Origin: Monarcha castaneiventris obscurior | Taxonomy: Eukaryota > Chordata > Aves > Passeriformes > Monarchidae | Length of the DNA stretch: 64,000 bases | NCBI GenBank assembly: GCA_026261815.1 | Contig: JAMPIT010000379.1 | Coordinates: forward strand, 5,530,001 to 5,594,000 | Direction of reading: 5' to 3' | In this document: positions 38,601 to 50,399 of the stretch, piece after piece | How positions within the stretch are numbered: position 1 is the first letter of the stretch | How the letters are laid out: every line of letters begins with the position of its first letter | Translations under genes and position numbers: made by a program | Notes under the pieces: generated by a model | What the model was told of the DNA's origin: nothing | Databases searched by the model: none | The model's input: only the letters and a program-made list of their open reading frames with translations

Positions 38601-41571
38601 CACTGGTTTTATCCTGGTACTACAGTAATTGTATTTACAGTGAGAAGCCCTCTGACAAAACCCAACCAAAAAAAAAACCCTATTCCAAAAATTCCCCCTA
38701 AAACAAATTCCTTGTTCATGGCTAGGCAATATTGCACCTCCAGAATCTTGAAAAGTATCTCAGTGTTACACAACCCTTTAAAGTTTTACTTTAATTTGGA
38801 TTTTAGCATGTCAGGAAAATATATATACAAAACAGTATCCCTCAGAATCTGCTAGCTCTGACTCATCCCACAGCTCGCTATGAAGATGAATTACACCACA
38901 CAGTATAGCACCTGTATTTATTATCATCTAATTAGTGTTAGGATTTACTTTTTTTTTTTCCACTTTTCCACTCAAGTTCTATCCAACTGGAGAAATGCCA
39001 AATCATGTAAGCGACATATGGTTTTGCTTTTGAAATCATCCAGCCAGAATTCCCAAATACTGAAAAATCTTTGCCTAAATAACTTTTGGCTTGAAAGACA
39101 ATATTTTACACCTTCAATTCCAGTGGGAAACACTGATATTTGTAGGTATGCAAATTGGTTTTGAGGAAAAAGGGCATATAATCAGATGTTGAATGATGTT
39201 ACAGATTTTTCCTGTCACATGCTGTCTCCTCACAATGTGAAAAGAACAGTTAACAGCAAGATTAATGCTGTGAAAATAGCTAAACTACGATTATGGTTAA
39301 TGAAAGTAAGGTTCTGTTTCTTTTTTGTTTCATAAGCTATGACTGTAGAAATCACTAAATATTGCCCTAGAATGCAAACACTCATGTCTCAGTGCTCATG
39401 TGCAGATCTTCCATTTAATAATCCTGCATCCTGTTTCTGGAAATCCAGCCTTGCAGCCAGGTACAAAACATAAGCATGTTCCTTTAGTTGTTGGATAGGG
39501 AATGGATTCCCCTGCTGGCACCCTAAAAAAGTAGCACTCGGTTACTAAATTGGGTCCAAACTATTTCTGACCGTATTCTTTTAATTTCTAGCAAAAACTT
39601 CTTGTGTTTTATTTCAGATGAATACCCAAATCATTCTCTCAGCAGAAACACACCCTCTTACACACATGTGAAGTAACAAAAGCAATTTAAATGAGTGAAG
39701 TTTGGAGATCTCCTGGAATAGCCAAGAGCTCACAGTTATTTCTATTGCATCCATATATCCCTGGGTATATGCAGGAAAAAGCAATTGTTTTGGTGAGCCC
39801 AGGTAGAGCATGCCAGAACAGGGGATAAGATAAAATGAAAGCTGAGGACATATATTTAAGCAGTCTACTCTAAGAAACAACATTTAAGTGTAACATACCA
39901 GGAGGAAAGCAGCACACTTCTAAGACCTGAGTAGAATAACCAGCTCTAGGTCCTCAGCAGAAAATGCCCCCACTGCTCTCATAGGTCTCTCCTACCTTTT
40001 TCAAAGGCAGAATCTACCTTTATAAAAACTGGAATCTGAATTTTGCTCTCTGTTTATCCTCTTGCTTGGAAGAGGATGAGAGGTGAATACACAACAGCCC
40101 CTCTTCCTCTCAACAGGACACCTACAGTTTAAAGACAAGATGTGGAAGCTCAGAAGACACATCCTGTCCTACGTTTCTGCATGAGTTCACAGCTTTGGCC
40201 TCAAATGAGGAGTCTGAGGATTTCACATTGAAAATAAACAAGAAAAAAGACAGGAAAATAAAACTATATATAGGTTCAACATAAAAGGTGGATGTGAGAA
40301 AGTGAAGGTTTTTGTCTGGATTTCCAGTCTTTTTCTTGACTATGTTTAACTGTGAAATCATAATTGAATTCTCATTTTTATTATATAATTTCTATACATA
40401 GCTGTTCACAGAGTCCTTTGAAATCCGTGGATGAAAGGAAATATCACTCTTCTTTTTAAGAACTATTCATTTGAGATTAAACAGTGCTAAATGCTGAGCC
40501 CTGAACAAAAGGTTTAAGCACAAGTAAGTCTTGCTGAAATAGAGCAACAGTGCCCAGTACTTTCAGGATCAAACTTGTGATTTGGGGTTCTATATCCCCT
40601 AATTCCCTACCCTTTCCTTTCTCTTTTTAAATATATCTTGGAAACTGAGATCCTGCTTTTGTCAGATGAATCTGTTACATGGGACAGAGTGACCTTCAGT
40701 CCTTGTGCAGTGATACATCAAGCAGCAGCCTACATCAGTGCAAGCTGTACCACCACCTTCTGACAGCAAACACTCAGACTTCATATTCTGAGCACAGAAC
40801 TAATGGCACACAGCTGATCACCTGCATACACCTAAATCTGAAAATGAAAAAGACAGTTTTGCTATTTTGCTTCAAGATTGTAACAAAATTGTTCTTAAAC
40901 ACAATCTGGTTTATGGGGTTTTTTAAAATGTGTCATACAATTAAGCGTTTCCCACCTGTAATTTTGCCACTGGATCATTTAGGCAATCACGACCTCTCGC
41001 ATTTTGTTTCCATCCCTGTAGTTTCTCTCAATTCACTGACTTTACTCAAGGTTTACAAATAGGAGTAGTTATCAGCAGAATTGGTGTTCATGAATTTTGA
41101 ATCAAATTATTTTGTAAGTAGTGACACCCTTCAGAGGATAGGATTTTTTAATATGCAAAATGATGAAAAGTGCTGTGATTTCATTCTACTAGACAAAGGA
41201 ATTTGTACAGAAAAACTAAAACAGCCTGCATTTGTAAAATTCTAATACAATTTTATCTTTTTAAGCAAATGCTTTGCATTGTATGAATATAGTGCAAATG
41301 TAGAAGTACTCACTGAAGGCATAAAGCTACCCCACTGTGAGACATGGACAACACTGAACAACATTAAACTAAATTATTTCTACACTGAAATCATAAATGC
41401 AAGACAAGGTCAGATGTCTCAGGAAGATGTTCTTTTCTCTAGATCTGTAAGATTAGTTTATCAGATTGGCACTGGTGGAGAGGCCTAGAAAAGATAAGAT
41501 AAAAGTGCTCTTTCAAATGTCTGTTGCTTATACAGCTTCTAAAAAGTGAATTTTGTAACTTTTTTAAACAG
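35624..41571 (-). other. NOL4: NOL4 intron, no recognised gene
   Basis: AT-rich intron with a TGCATG/CACATA-rich patch at about 35925-36000. A somewhat CpG-richer patch lies at about 37440-37680. Frames such as 40679..41062 (+) have no recognisable similarity. No exon or known repeat was recognised. Confidence 0.6.
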
Positions 41572-41638
41572 GCAGTGGGATTGGACTCAGAAATCTCCAG
41601 AGATGCCTTCAAAATTCACCTATTCTGTGATTCTGTGA
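41572..41638 (+). mobile_element. CR1 LINE 3'-terminal stub
   Basis: Sixty-odd bases match the extreme 3' end of CR1 in plus orientation: GGGATTGGACTCAG, then ATCTCCAGAGATGCCTTC, then the terminal repeat ATTCTGTGATTCTGTG. Nothing upstream of this is recognisable as CR1, so the copy is very heavily 5' truncated. Confidence 0.85.
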
Positions 41639-41918
41639 GTTACATTGACCACTTTGTGGCAGTACAGTCTCTGGTGAGTGAGTCCAACAATACAAGATTA
41701 TACCATACTTCTGTCTGATGGACATTCTTATTCAAAAAGAGGCTATATAGAAAATCACAATTACTTTGAAATACATAATATTTCCAACAACAAGCCCTTA
41801 ACACTCTCCTGCAAGAGGAAAAGAACAGATACACTCTCCCAACCCTGATATGAGCCAACAGCCACAGGCATGATGGAGAAGAGAGGGAACATGTTTCCCT
41901 GCTATCCAGCTCCATTTT

Positions 41919-42135
41919 CACAGAATCCTGGAATGAGTTAGGTTGAAAAAGACCTCTGAATCATTGAGTCCAACCTTTGACCAATCAACACCTTGTTAAC
42001 TAAACCATGGCACCAAGCATCACATCCAGTCATTTCTTGAGCACCTCCAGATACAGAGACACCACCACCTCTCAGGACAGTCCATTCCAATGTTTAAAAA
42101 CTCTTTCCATGAAGAAATTACTCCTGATGCCCAGG
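41919..42135 (-). mobile_element. CR1 LINE 3' fragment, reverse orientation
   Basis: Read on the plus strand it begins CACAGAATCCTGGAATGAG, the complement of the CR1 terminus. It continues through GGTTGAAAAAGACCTCTGA, CCATGGCACCAAGC and CACCACCACCTCTCAGGAC to a block ending TTACTCCTGATGCCCAG, the order expected of a reversed CR1 3' end. Divergence is moderate. The right boundary is approximate because similarity fades after about 42135. Confidence 0.88.
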
Positions 42136-42759
42136 TGTTCCAGTGCTCAAGCTTGCAAACCCTGACCCTTTGTTGAACCACTCACAGGTGTACAACAGCT
42201 ACACCAGCCACAAGCTCAGCGAATCTTTCACACAGTAACACATTTGACTCCTAACTGGTTTGAGCTCCTGACACTTCATCAGCCCACAGGACATTGTGTT
42301 ACTGTGCTCCTGCAGAGAAGCCCTGTTCTTCAGGACAGTTTTGTACCAATGTGACCTGTGAAGGCCTCTGATTTTTTTCATCTGCAGTTCCCTGGATACC
42401 AGCTGCAACATTGCAAGATTCACATCTGCTACCTTCCATTTCAATGCAAGATGCTTTGAAGGTCAGATCATTTTTTCTCTACCTAAATATAAGTGTGAGC
42501 ATTAAACTCTACATTCTCAGTTAGGAAATTCAAGGCACGTGTACTTAAAATATTTAAATTAAATACAACCTGGGTACTATCACAAAAAGGTTGCATTTAG
42601 CACCATGTAAATTTGGACAAATGCAAATGTTCAGAAATGTAGAACCTGTTCACGCTCGGAGATACCAGAGCTCATTTACAAACGTATGTTTTGCAAGCTC
42701 AGTACTCTTGCTGTTATACAGTGTGGAAGCATACTCTCTGAATTTATAGCACAAAACCT

Positions 42760-42908
42760 GTCAGAGTTCAAGGAGTGTCTGCATGACACTCTTAGTGATT
42801 TGATTTAGGTTTAGACAGTTCTGTGAGTTCTGACAGTTCAAGGAGTCGGACTTGATGATCTTTATATGTCTCTTTAAACTTGAGCTATTCTATTATTCTC
42901 TGATTCTA
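42760..42908 (+). mobile_element. CR1 LINE 3' fragment
   Basis: In plus orientation the sequence follows the CR1 end: TTCAAGGAGTGTCTGCATGA, CACTCTTAGTGATTTGATTT, GGAGTCGGACTTGATGATC, and a terminal TATTCTATTATTCTCTGATT, a decayed 8-base repeat. It is 5' truncated to about 150 bases and carries no coding sequence of use. Confidence 0.85.
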
Positions 42909-43721
42909 ATATTTACATTTAACACTATTAAAGAAGCAAATTGATTCCAGTTCATTATTGTGAATTTTGCTCTACAAGCTCATGTCTTTGTGCATAAGCT
43001 ACCCAAATGGGCAACTACTACACATGCAGTAGTTTTCAGACAAAAAAAAATTAAGACATCCAGGGTATTTACTGTTTTATTCTTTCAGTATTCATTTATT
43101 TCAGTCAGAAAGCAGCATCTCTATGACACACTCTGCAGTCTTTTTGAGCTGATTTTAAAAATCCAGGAAATCTAAGTTTTTATTTTTTGAGCATTGAAGA
43201 AATTCAAATACTACCTTTAGTTAAGAAAGGAAAACTTAATCTAGATTAGCTTTATTGAAGTAACTTCTGCTTCATTTATCATATTTATGACATTATGGGA
43301 TATTATCAGTATGATAAATGCTTTTTGTACTGCTCATGGTTTCAAATGAAATTAATTTTAGAAGCTGCATCAAATTTCCTTCTTATTACTCCAAATCATG
43401 TCACTACAATACTATGGATGACCCCCTGTGCATTTCTGTGTTCAAATGTGTTTAGGTCTGTTTTCAATGTAGCAGGAGGTCTGGTTTTCAATTATATAAT
43501 ACTTGGTCTTTTTAGAAATGCACAGCTTCATTTCCCATTTATATCAATTTAAGTTATTGTTGAGGAGAAAGACACTGACATTAAAGAAGTTGGAAATGGA
43601 TGCAACAACACATAGTGAGATGACTGAAGTTTCTGTAAACAAACAATTTGCAAAGACCAAAAATGCCCCTTTCCCAATCATGCCAGGCGGGAAGTTCTAT
43701 TTAAAGCTCCCTGAACAGCTT

Positions 43722-44022
43722 TCACAAAATCACAGAATCACAGAATCACAGAATAGTTTGGCTTGGAAGGGATCTTAAAGATCCTCTAATTCCAACCCCT
43801 CTGCCATGGGCAGTGATGCCTTCCACTAGTCCAGATAGCTGAAGTCAAAGTCACCTCCAACCTGGCCTTGAACACTCTGGGGATGGGGCATCTGCAACAT
43901 CTCTGGACAACCTGTTCCAGTGCCTCACCACCCTGACAGGAAAGAATTTCTTCCTAATATCCAATCTAAATGTACTCTTTTTCATTTGAAAGCCATTTCC
44001 CCTTGTTCTGTCACTATATTAC
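43722..44022 (-). mobile_element. CR1 LINE 3' fragment, reverse orientation
   Basis: The left edge is the reversed CR1 terminus, three to four copies of AATCACAG, followed by GGCTTGGAAGGGATCTTAAA and CCAACCCCTCTGCCATGGGC. Then come the block around GCCTTGAACACTCTGGGGAT and a block ending CCCCTTGTTCTGTCACTAT. The match is good throughout except for a small extra segment near 43840. It is 5' truncated near 44022. A short open frame that ends at 43778 runs into its left edge by chance. Confidence 0.93.
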
Positions 44023-45570
44023 TTATGAATTCAGAGCAGAGAAAACATTTTAAGTAATTTCTGTCTCAAAGATCACAGTAAATAACAAAGTTTACATAAA
44101 CCATACTTGCTGATGATGTTTCTCATGGAGCTGCCATTTATGACAGACACACAGAGAAATCAAGATGAGGGAATATGAAAAGTTAGTGGCCCAGAAAAGT
44201 GACAAAAAAGCATCCCAGTTACTTAGCTTTTAAAATCTAAGGATAAATATTTGGTATAAGACCATAAATATCAAAATCAAAAGTGCAGCAGTTTATGTTC
44301 TATTTCTTTGCATATCTATAAAGAGGCAAGAGGGATATGCTATCCAGCTTTGGCTTGACAAAGCATCATACTCAAGAAACACCCAATATGGGAAAAGAAT
44401 TGAATATTCACATTTTCATTCTGTTTCAATATACATCAGTATATTTGAAAGAAATTTACTCATGTTATCCCATGGCTGCTGAATGACAACTGAGGAAGAG
44501 AATATGGTGAAGCTAAAGAAAGTGCAAGATGTAAAACAGATGCTTCACAAACACCAGGTAAGACCTTTTAAGCACAGCTGATCTGTATCCAAATACCTGC
44601 ATTGGTTCTTTGCTTTGCTATGAGGTGCACCTCTGGAAGACTTTTATGAGATGATGAAGCAATAGCATGTCAAAAGGAAATGAGGAAGAATGTGAAGAAA
44701 ACTTTACTTCATCTTGATTTTTCCACCTAGTTCCAAAGTTCTGTTAAGCTTCGTCAGCAGATACAGAAAGAATAATTCTTTGGCCCTGGTAGGTGCAACA
44801 GCTGAACCAGTTTCTAGAGGGGAATTATGTAATGCTCATTTAAATTGTTATCTTACATTCTCACCAGAAGAGAAGGTGGTGGACTGACTCAATACAGCTG
44901 GTATTAGACTCGAAGAATGCTATGAAGAAAATATTCCAAGGGCATCTACCCTGAAGTGAACCACTTACACACTGCATATAAGAAAGATAAACGAAGTTGA
45001 GACGTGAGAGAATTACCTAGGCCAAAACCTTGGCTTACTCCATCTGCTAGCTAATGCTCACAGATAAGATATCAGTGTTAAGGAATATCTAATAGGGACA
45101 GAGTGGGAACAGTGCCATAAAACTGACCTAAGAGTATTCAGTGTAGAGGAGGAATGGAAGGGGGAAAGGGATATCACATCCATAGGGCATCCTCTAGAAC
45201 AGAAACACCAACAAGCCTAATGTCCCCTATGGAACACCAAACAGATGAGGGTAACATGGATGACTATTGCTACCAGCCTGGTCTCATCCAGGCAGTGCAG
45301 CAGTGAGATGTGGGGGGGGATTATTGTTAGTTCTCACCCACACATCGCTTCTGAAACTCCCACTAGTAAACACGATTCGGGAAGACTGTTCCCCACCAAC
45401 GTTCACATTACATAAAGGCTTTGATTACATCAAAATGAGAATGGCAACATTTTCCCCCTGCATCTCAGACGTAGAGATTTTCACTGAAAAAGTCCCTTTG
45501 ATTTTGTCTTTTTTAAATTTTTGTTCACATTTCCTGCCAAATCACTGAAAGGCCACGGATACACAGAGAA
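44023..45570 (-). other. NOL4: NOL4 intron, no recognised feature
   Basis: Ordinary AT-rich intron. No exon, RNA gene or repeat was recognised. An A-rich stretch (minus-strand sense) lies at about 45497-45530, just past the 3' end of the unidentified ORF described next. Confidence 0.55.
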
Positions 45571-45921
45571 TCACTTTCCAGAGCCAGTGCCCTGGGGTAC
45601 TGGTTCCTCATGAGAAGGCTGGATGTGTGCTTCTGGTTTGCTTCTGTAGAGCTGGTAGCTGGGTTTGACATTGCCAGCAGGCACAACTTGCAGGGCTGCC
45701 TGCAACACCTGCGTCTCCACTGAGCTCTGCCTCCAAGGCATGGACGAGTGTGTCACTCTTTGTACAAAGAGGGAGATGAGGGTGGGCACAAGCAGCTCCA
45801 GCTGCAGCACAGAGCAGCCCCGGAGGAGCACGCCCAAGCACTCGAGTGCCTGTTTGGAGGAGGCAGGCACATGTAGCTCAGGCAGTGACTCCTCACAGTT
45901 TACCTTTTCTTTTAATGAGTA
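45571..45921 (-). pseudogene. Unidentified protein-like ORF, possible retrocopy fragment
   Basis: The minus strand is open from an upstream stop at 45922-45924 to a TGA at 45571-45573, about 116 codons. The block is much richer in G+C than its neighbours. The translation looks protein-like: a Leu-rich, helix-prone stretch (CLGVLLRGCSVLQLELLVP, then TLISLFVQRV), a middle part (SSVETQVLQAALQVVPAG), and a polar Pro/Glu-rich tail. This is loosely reminiscent of HEAT-type helical repeats, but I do not recognise the family. No convincing splice acceptor precedes it. An A-rich patch about 45-75 bases beyond the stop would fit a decayed poly(A) tail of a retrocopy. It does not resemble NOL4. Alternatives are a chance ORF in a GC-rich segment or a fragment of an unrecognised repeat. 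Confidence 0.3.
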
Positions 45922-48900
45922 TCATCAAACAAAGACAGGCTTTTGTTTTAGAGAGATTGCTCTTGCCATCTGAGAAAGGTTAAGAAAAAGAAAGTGAGCG
46001 TGGCAACAGAGTACAAGAGGGGAAATAAAGAGAGGAAAAAAAGGCACTAGTGAAGAGCCAAGGACCTGCCTATTCTTTGTCCTCAAATAATTTTTATTTT
46101 GGTTGGTTAGTTTGGGGTTTTTTTTAGAATTCCTGCTTAACATACATACATGCACATGTGCCTGCATTAGCACTTACACGTTCCCACTTGTATCAGGTCA
46201 CCATTATGGCAGGCATTGTACCCACACATGCAAGTACCCAAAAAACCCCTGGCCTAAAAGCTTACTGCTGAATCAAGCAAGACAAGATAGAAAATACATG
46301 AATTTAAAACAATATTATCACTTCCATTCTCCAGACAAGAAACAAGACCAAAAAAAATCAAGAGACTTGACCAGGGTAAAAGATTACTAGGAAAGAAATG
46401 CAAACCATTGAATCCCTGAATCTCCATCTCCCCCTCTCATGACCAGAGCAGGACTTGCACACTGGTCACTTCCATAATGCTATTTTTGCTGTTTAGCTAT
46501 TTTTTTCTACCACACCAAAACGATAAATTTTCAGAGGTTGTTTCTCTGTGTAACTACTGGTGCATCTAATAACATAGTCTCCATTAAACAAAAAAAAAAA
46601 AAGAGCAGCAAATTGTCAGCAGTAACAGACTCTAAAATGCCTCAGGATAGTTGAATTGACCATTTTAGTACAAAACAATCAGATATTTTTCAGTAAAGAA
46701 TTCTGCTTCACGGATGGCAAAAACTGTATTAAGCAATAGGGAGAGGTAAGACAAAGATTTAGGTTACAATCAGTCTTCATGTCAGTTCATGAGGATAATT
46801 AAGACAATGTAGACCAAAAATCAAACAGCAGGCTCGCAATACAGTATGCAACTGAACACTGCCTTTTCTTCCTGTTTTGCTACAGTTTCTCTGATGCTCT
46901 GCTAGGTGAAGGGAATCCCCTCACTTACTTTATCTTGGGACTTTGTTTACTTGATACTACGCAATATATTCCATCAAGTATTTGACATCTAAATGTGATG
47001 CCTGGAAATCCAAAAACAAGCACAAATAATAACAGTGGATCAAGGAAGGATTCATCTGGCCAAATACCCAAATTTTAAGCAGATGTTGGGCAAAAGACTG
47101 TAGGAATAGTAAAATGCAATGATCCTTCTCCTACTACATCCTTGCAGCTTCCAGCAATCAATGCTTTATCATCTTCTCTGAGGAAGGTTCTTTAAAAATA
47201 TATTGAATAGCCATCAGTTGATCTGTGCTTCAGGACTACGTTCACTTTGGGGTTTTTTGCTTCTGCAACATTCTGTGAAGTGTCACAGAATACCACAACT
47301 TAGTGATTGCCTGCGTGCAAAAACATCTTATGATTTTTATGATCTCACTGCCTGATCATTTTATTGTGACCCAATATTTACAGTGTGAGAAACTCTATAG
47401 AATAATACCATGTTTGTCACTACACACCACTTACAACTGTACAAACCTCTGTCATACCACTCCCTCAGGCATATTTTTCTCCAAACTGAAATGTCCAGGA
47501 ATTTATTTAATGTCTCTTAATTTCACACCTCTTTCTATTATAGACTTTTCTTCATTGTGTCTTCTCTAGGCCTAGAGCATTTTGTGATAGTATTTGTTTT
47601 GTTACATCAGTTTTCAAGGTGTGATAATGCAATTAAGTCCAAGGAAGCACACAGAACATAACATGATAATGAATTCATATTCTGTATGCAAATTTTTTGT
47701 GGTGTTTAAACAGAGTTTTAAGAAGCAGAAAAGATTTTTAGCTAACATTTCTCCCTAAGTGTACAAATATGAGCTCAATTTACGTATAAAAGATTTACAA
47801 GCTGTAGACTGGGAAGTCCAAATCTGCTACTCTTCCATTTAAAGCCATCAAACTCTTCTGCAGAAGAACATACAAGCTGTTTTTAAAGCTCACATGAGTG
47901 GCTCTGATGAACTGGACTCATGCTGGACTTTCAGGATGCACAGATATGTATTTCCAGCTAAGAAATCCTTCACAGGAATACCGCAAAATGCTTTAAACTC
48001 TTCCCTCCCATTTAGCATACACCTCTAAGAAGTATCAGAGAACACATCACAGGTGACCTCAGCTTTTGTATGGTAAATAAGAATAACATAAGTCCTTAAG
48101 AAAGCTTAGTCCCAAACAGCATGAAGTGTATACAGCTGAAGTTACATGTATAAACAGGTAGGAAGCCAAAACTGTTCAGTCAGTAAATGATAATATAGCA
48201 AAAAGAGGATGCATCCTAGCTGTGTCTTCATATTATAGATTCTACAGTTAAGGCTTTAAAATTTCACAGTATGAAAAGATATTGGCAGTCATGCACTGGT
48301 TACTATTCTAGAAGATCCCCAGGAGATGGTATTTATTTAGGTAGAAAACTATTTCTGGGGATAGCCTCCTGGGAGATTCAGTACATCTCTTCCTGAGCTT
48401 CCCGAGGGGACAGCAGTCAGACAACCTCACTTCAGCATCCTCAGTACAACACAAACAACATAATGCAGGACATTCACTCAGGACAAGCAGACAGCCACTG
48501 TCAGTGTCTCATTAGGCTGTCACGGCAAGTAAAGGCTTCACACAGGGACATTAGTATTCCACTCACTGAATCTATGGTATATAGAAAAGCCATCTTTTCC
48601 CTGCACATATTTATATGTATATCACTCTATACCAGAGGGAAACCCTTTCCAAGGCTTTCTTTTGCCCAACTTGCAGCACACAAACCCAGGTCCTGTCTCT
48701 AAGCCACAGGCCTGAGGCTATTTAATTTATAGACACTTTAGCCTTAAGTGAAATACACAGTATGTCAATTCAGTCAATAAAACCAGCACCATAGATGGCT
48801 TTTTCCAGCATAGCATCCACGTCCAGTTAACTGTATCTGTGGCATTTAATAAATGCATTTAATATGAACACAGCATCTAATTTAAGTTGCCAAAGTTTCT

Positions 48901-49180
48901 GATTTCAAAGATGAAGTGAAAAGAACTTCAGAAACCTGAATTACTGGTCCATAAGTTTCACTTTCATGATATCAAGTGCCCCAAATTAGAAGCCCAAGGT
49001 TCTCAAAATTATTAGAAAAATCATAACATATGCATACATATAAATAATTCCCAAAGTCTGCATTTTTTAGCAAAATGGATTTTTGCATTTCATTTAAGTG
49101 TTTAATTGGGTCTTGCTTGAATGAGCATTTCTGCTTATAGCTCTCCTGAAAATCAACCACATTTTCTGGAGAACTGAAAT
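45922..49180 (-). other. NOL4: NOL4 intron, no recognised feature
   Basis: AT-rich intron. A run of about 15 A lies at about 46589-46603. No exon or repeat family was recognised. Confidence 0.6.
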
Positions 49181-49266
49181 TAAAAAATGAAAAAAAAAAA
49201 CCACCCAAACCAAAACAAAAAACAAACCCGAAAAGCAAACAAACAAACAACAACCAAACAAAAAAG
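49181..49266 (+). repeat. A-rich (AAAC)n-like simple repeat
   Basis: A run of ten A is followed by C-interrupted A tracts (CAAAACAAAAAAC, AAACAAACAAAC). It ends about 20 bases before the CR1 copy that starts near 49285. It could be a tail of an unrelated element or the landing site of the CR1. It produces Phe-rich minus-strand frames that are not genes. Confidence 0.8.
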
Positions 49267-49375
49267 CTTTTCTTGATAATTTACTCAAACTTGCTGGCAA
49301 CAAACAGGAGGAGCTGGAAGCTATTGTGCAGCAGAACAACTGGAGCTTAATGATACAACTGAGTGTTTGTGGGTG

Positions 49376-49900
49376 AGAATAAGGGGGAAGGCCAGCAAGG
49401 TGGATATGATGGTGGGAGTCTGTTATAGACCACCCAAACGGGATGAAGAGGCAGACGAAATATTCTAAAGGCATATGGGAGAAGTCTCACTATCGCTATC
49501 TCTTATTATCTCTGGAAGGCTCCTGGGGGCCTTCAATTTACCAGACATCAGATGGAAATACAACACAGCAGAGATGAGACAGTCTGTGAGGTTCCTGGAA
49601 AGTGTAGAAGAAAACTCTCTGACAGAGCTGGTGAGTGAGCCAGCTGGACCTGTTGTGTGTGAACAGAGAAGGACTGGTGGGTGCTGAGATGGACGGAGGC
49701 CGTTTTGGGCATACCGATCCTGAAATTATAGTTTTAGTTCTGGGAAAGGTAAGGAAAGGTGCCAGCAGAACTAACACCTTGAATTCCAGATGGCAGACTT
49801 TGGCCTGTTCAGGAGACTGGTTAACATCATCTCTTGGGAGGCAATCCTGAAGGGTAAAGAGTCCAGGAAGGCCAAACATTCTTCAAGAGAGAAATTTTAA
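49376..49900 (+). pseudogene. CR1 ORF2 endonuclease remnant
   Basis: This is the C-terminal half of the apurinic-type (EEP family) endonuclease that nicks target DNA during CR1 integration. VGVCYRPP at about 49414-49437 and the segment NLPDIRWKYNTAEMRQS are clear matches. The catalytic signatures are damaged: GDFN reads GAFN at about 49527-49538 with extra residues before it, and the SDHE motif reads TDPE at about 49712-49723. A TAA stop at about 49466 interrupts the domain, and later parts lie in another frame. The N-terminal catalytic part is missing. Confidence 0.88.
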
Positions 49901-50399
49901 AGGCATAGGAGCAGGCCGTCCTTGTGTGCCAAGAAATGAGCTGCTGGGGAAGAAGACCTGCCTGATTGAACAGAGATATTTGGCTGGAAGTCAGGGGAAA
50001 AAGGAGAGTTTATGTCCTTTGGAAGAAGGAGCAGGCAACTCAGGAGGACTACAAGTATGTCATGAGGCAAGGAAGGAGAAAATTAGAAGGGCCAAAGCCC
50101 AACTAGAATATAATCTGGCTACTGCCATAAAACACAGTTAAAATTATTCTATAAATGCATCAGCAACAAAAGGAGGGCTAAGGACAATCTCCGTCCTTTA
50201 CTGGATGCAGGGGAAAATACAGTGACAAAGAATCAGGTAAGTCTGTGGTACTTAATGCCTTCTGTGCCTCAGTCCAATAGTAAGTTCTCTGAGTACCCAG
50301 CCCCTGAGCCCAAAAACAGGGACGGGGAGAAGAGTAAGCCTACACAATGCAAGCGGAAATAGTCAGCTACCTGCTACACCACTTAGACACACACATGTA

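Noticed and set aside
40679..41062. 127-codon plus-strand ORF
   Set aside because: Low-complexity start and AT-driven composition; no family resemblance.
48972..49474. Phe-rich minus-strand ORFs
   Set aside because: They are produced by the A-rich simple repeat at 49181-49266 and the reverse strand of the CR1 copy.
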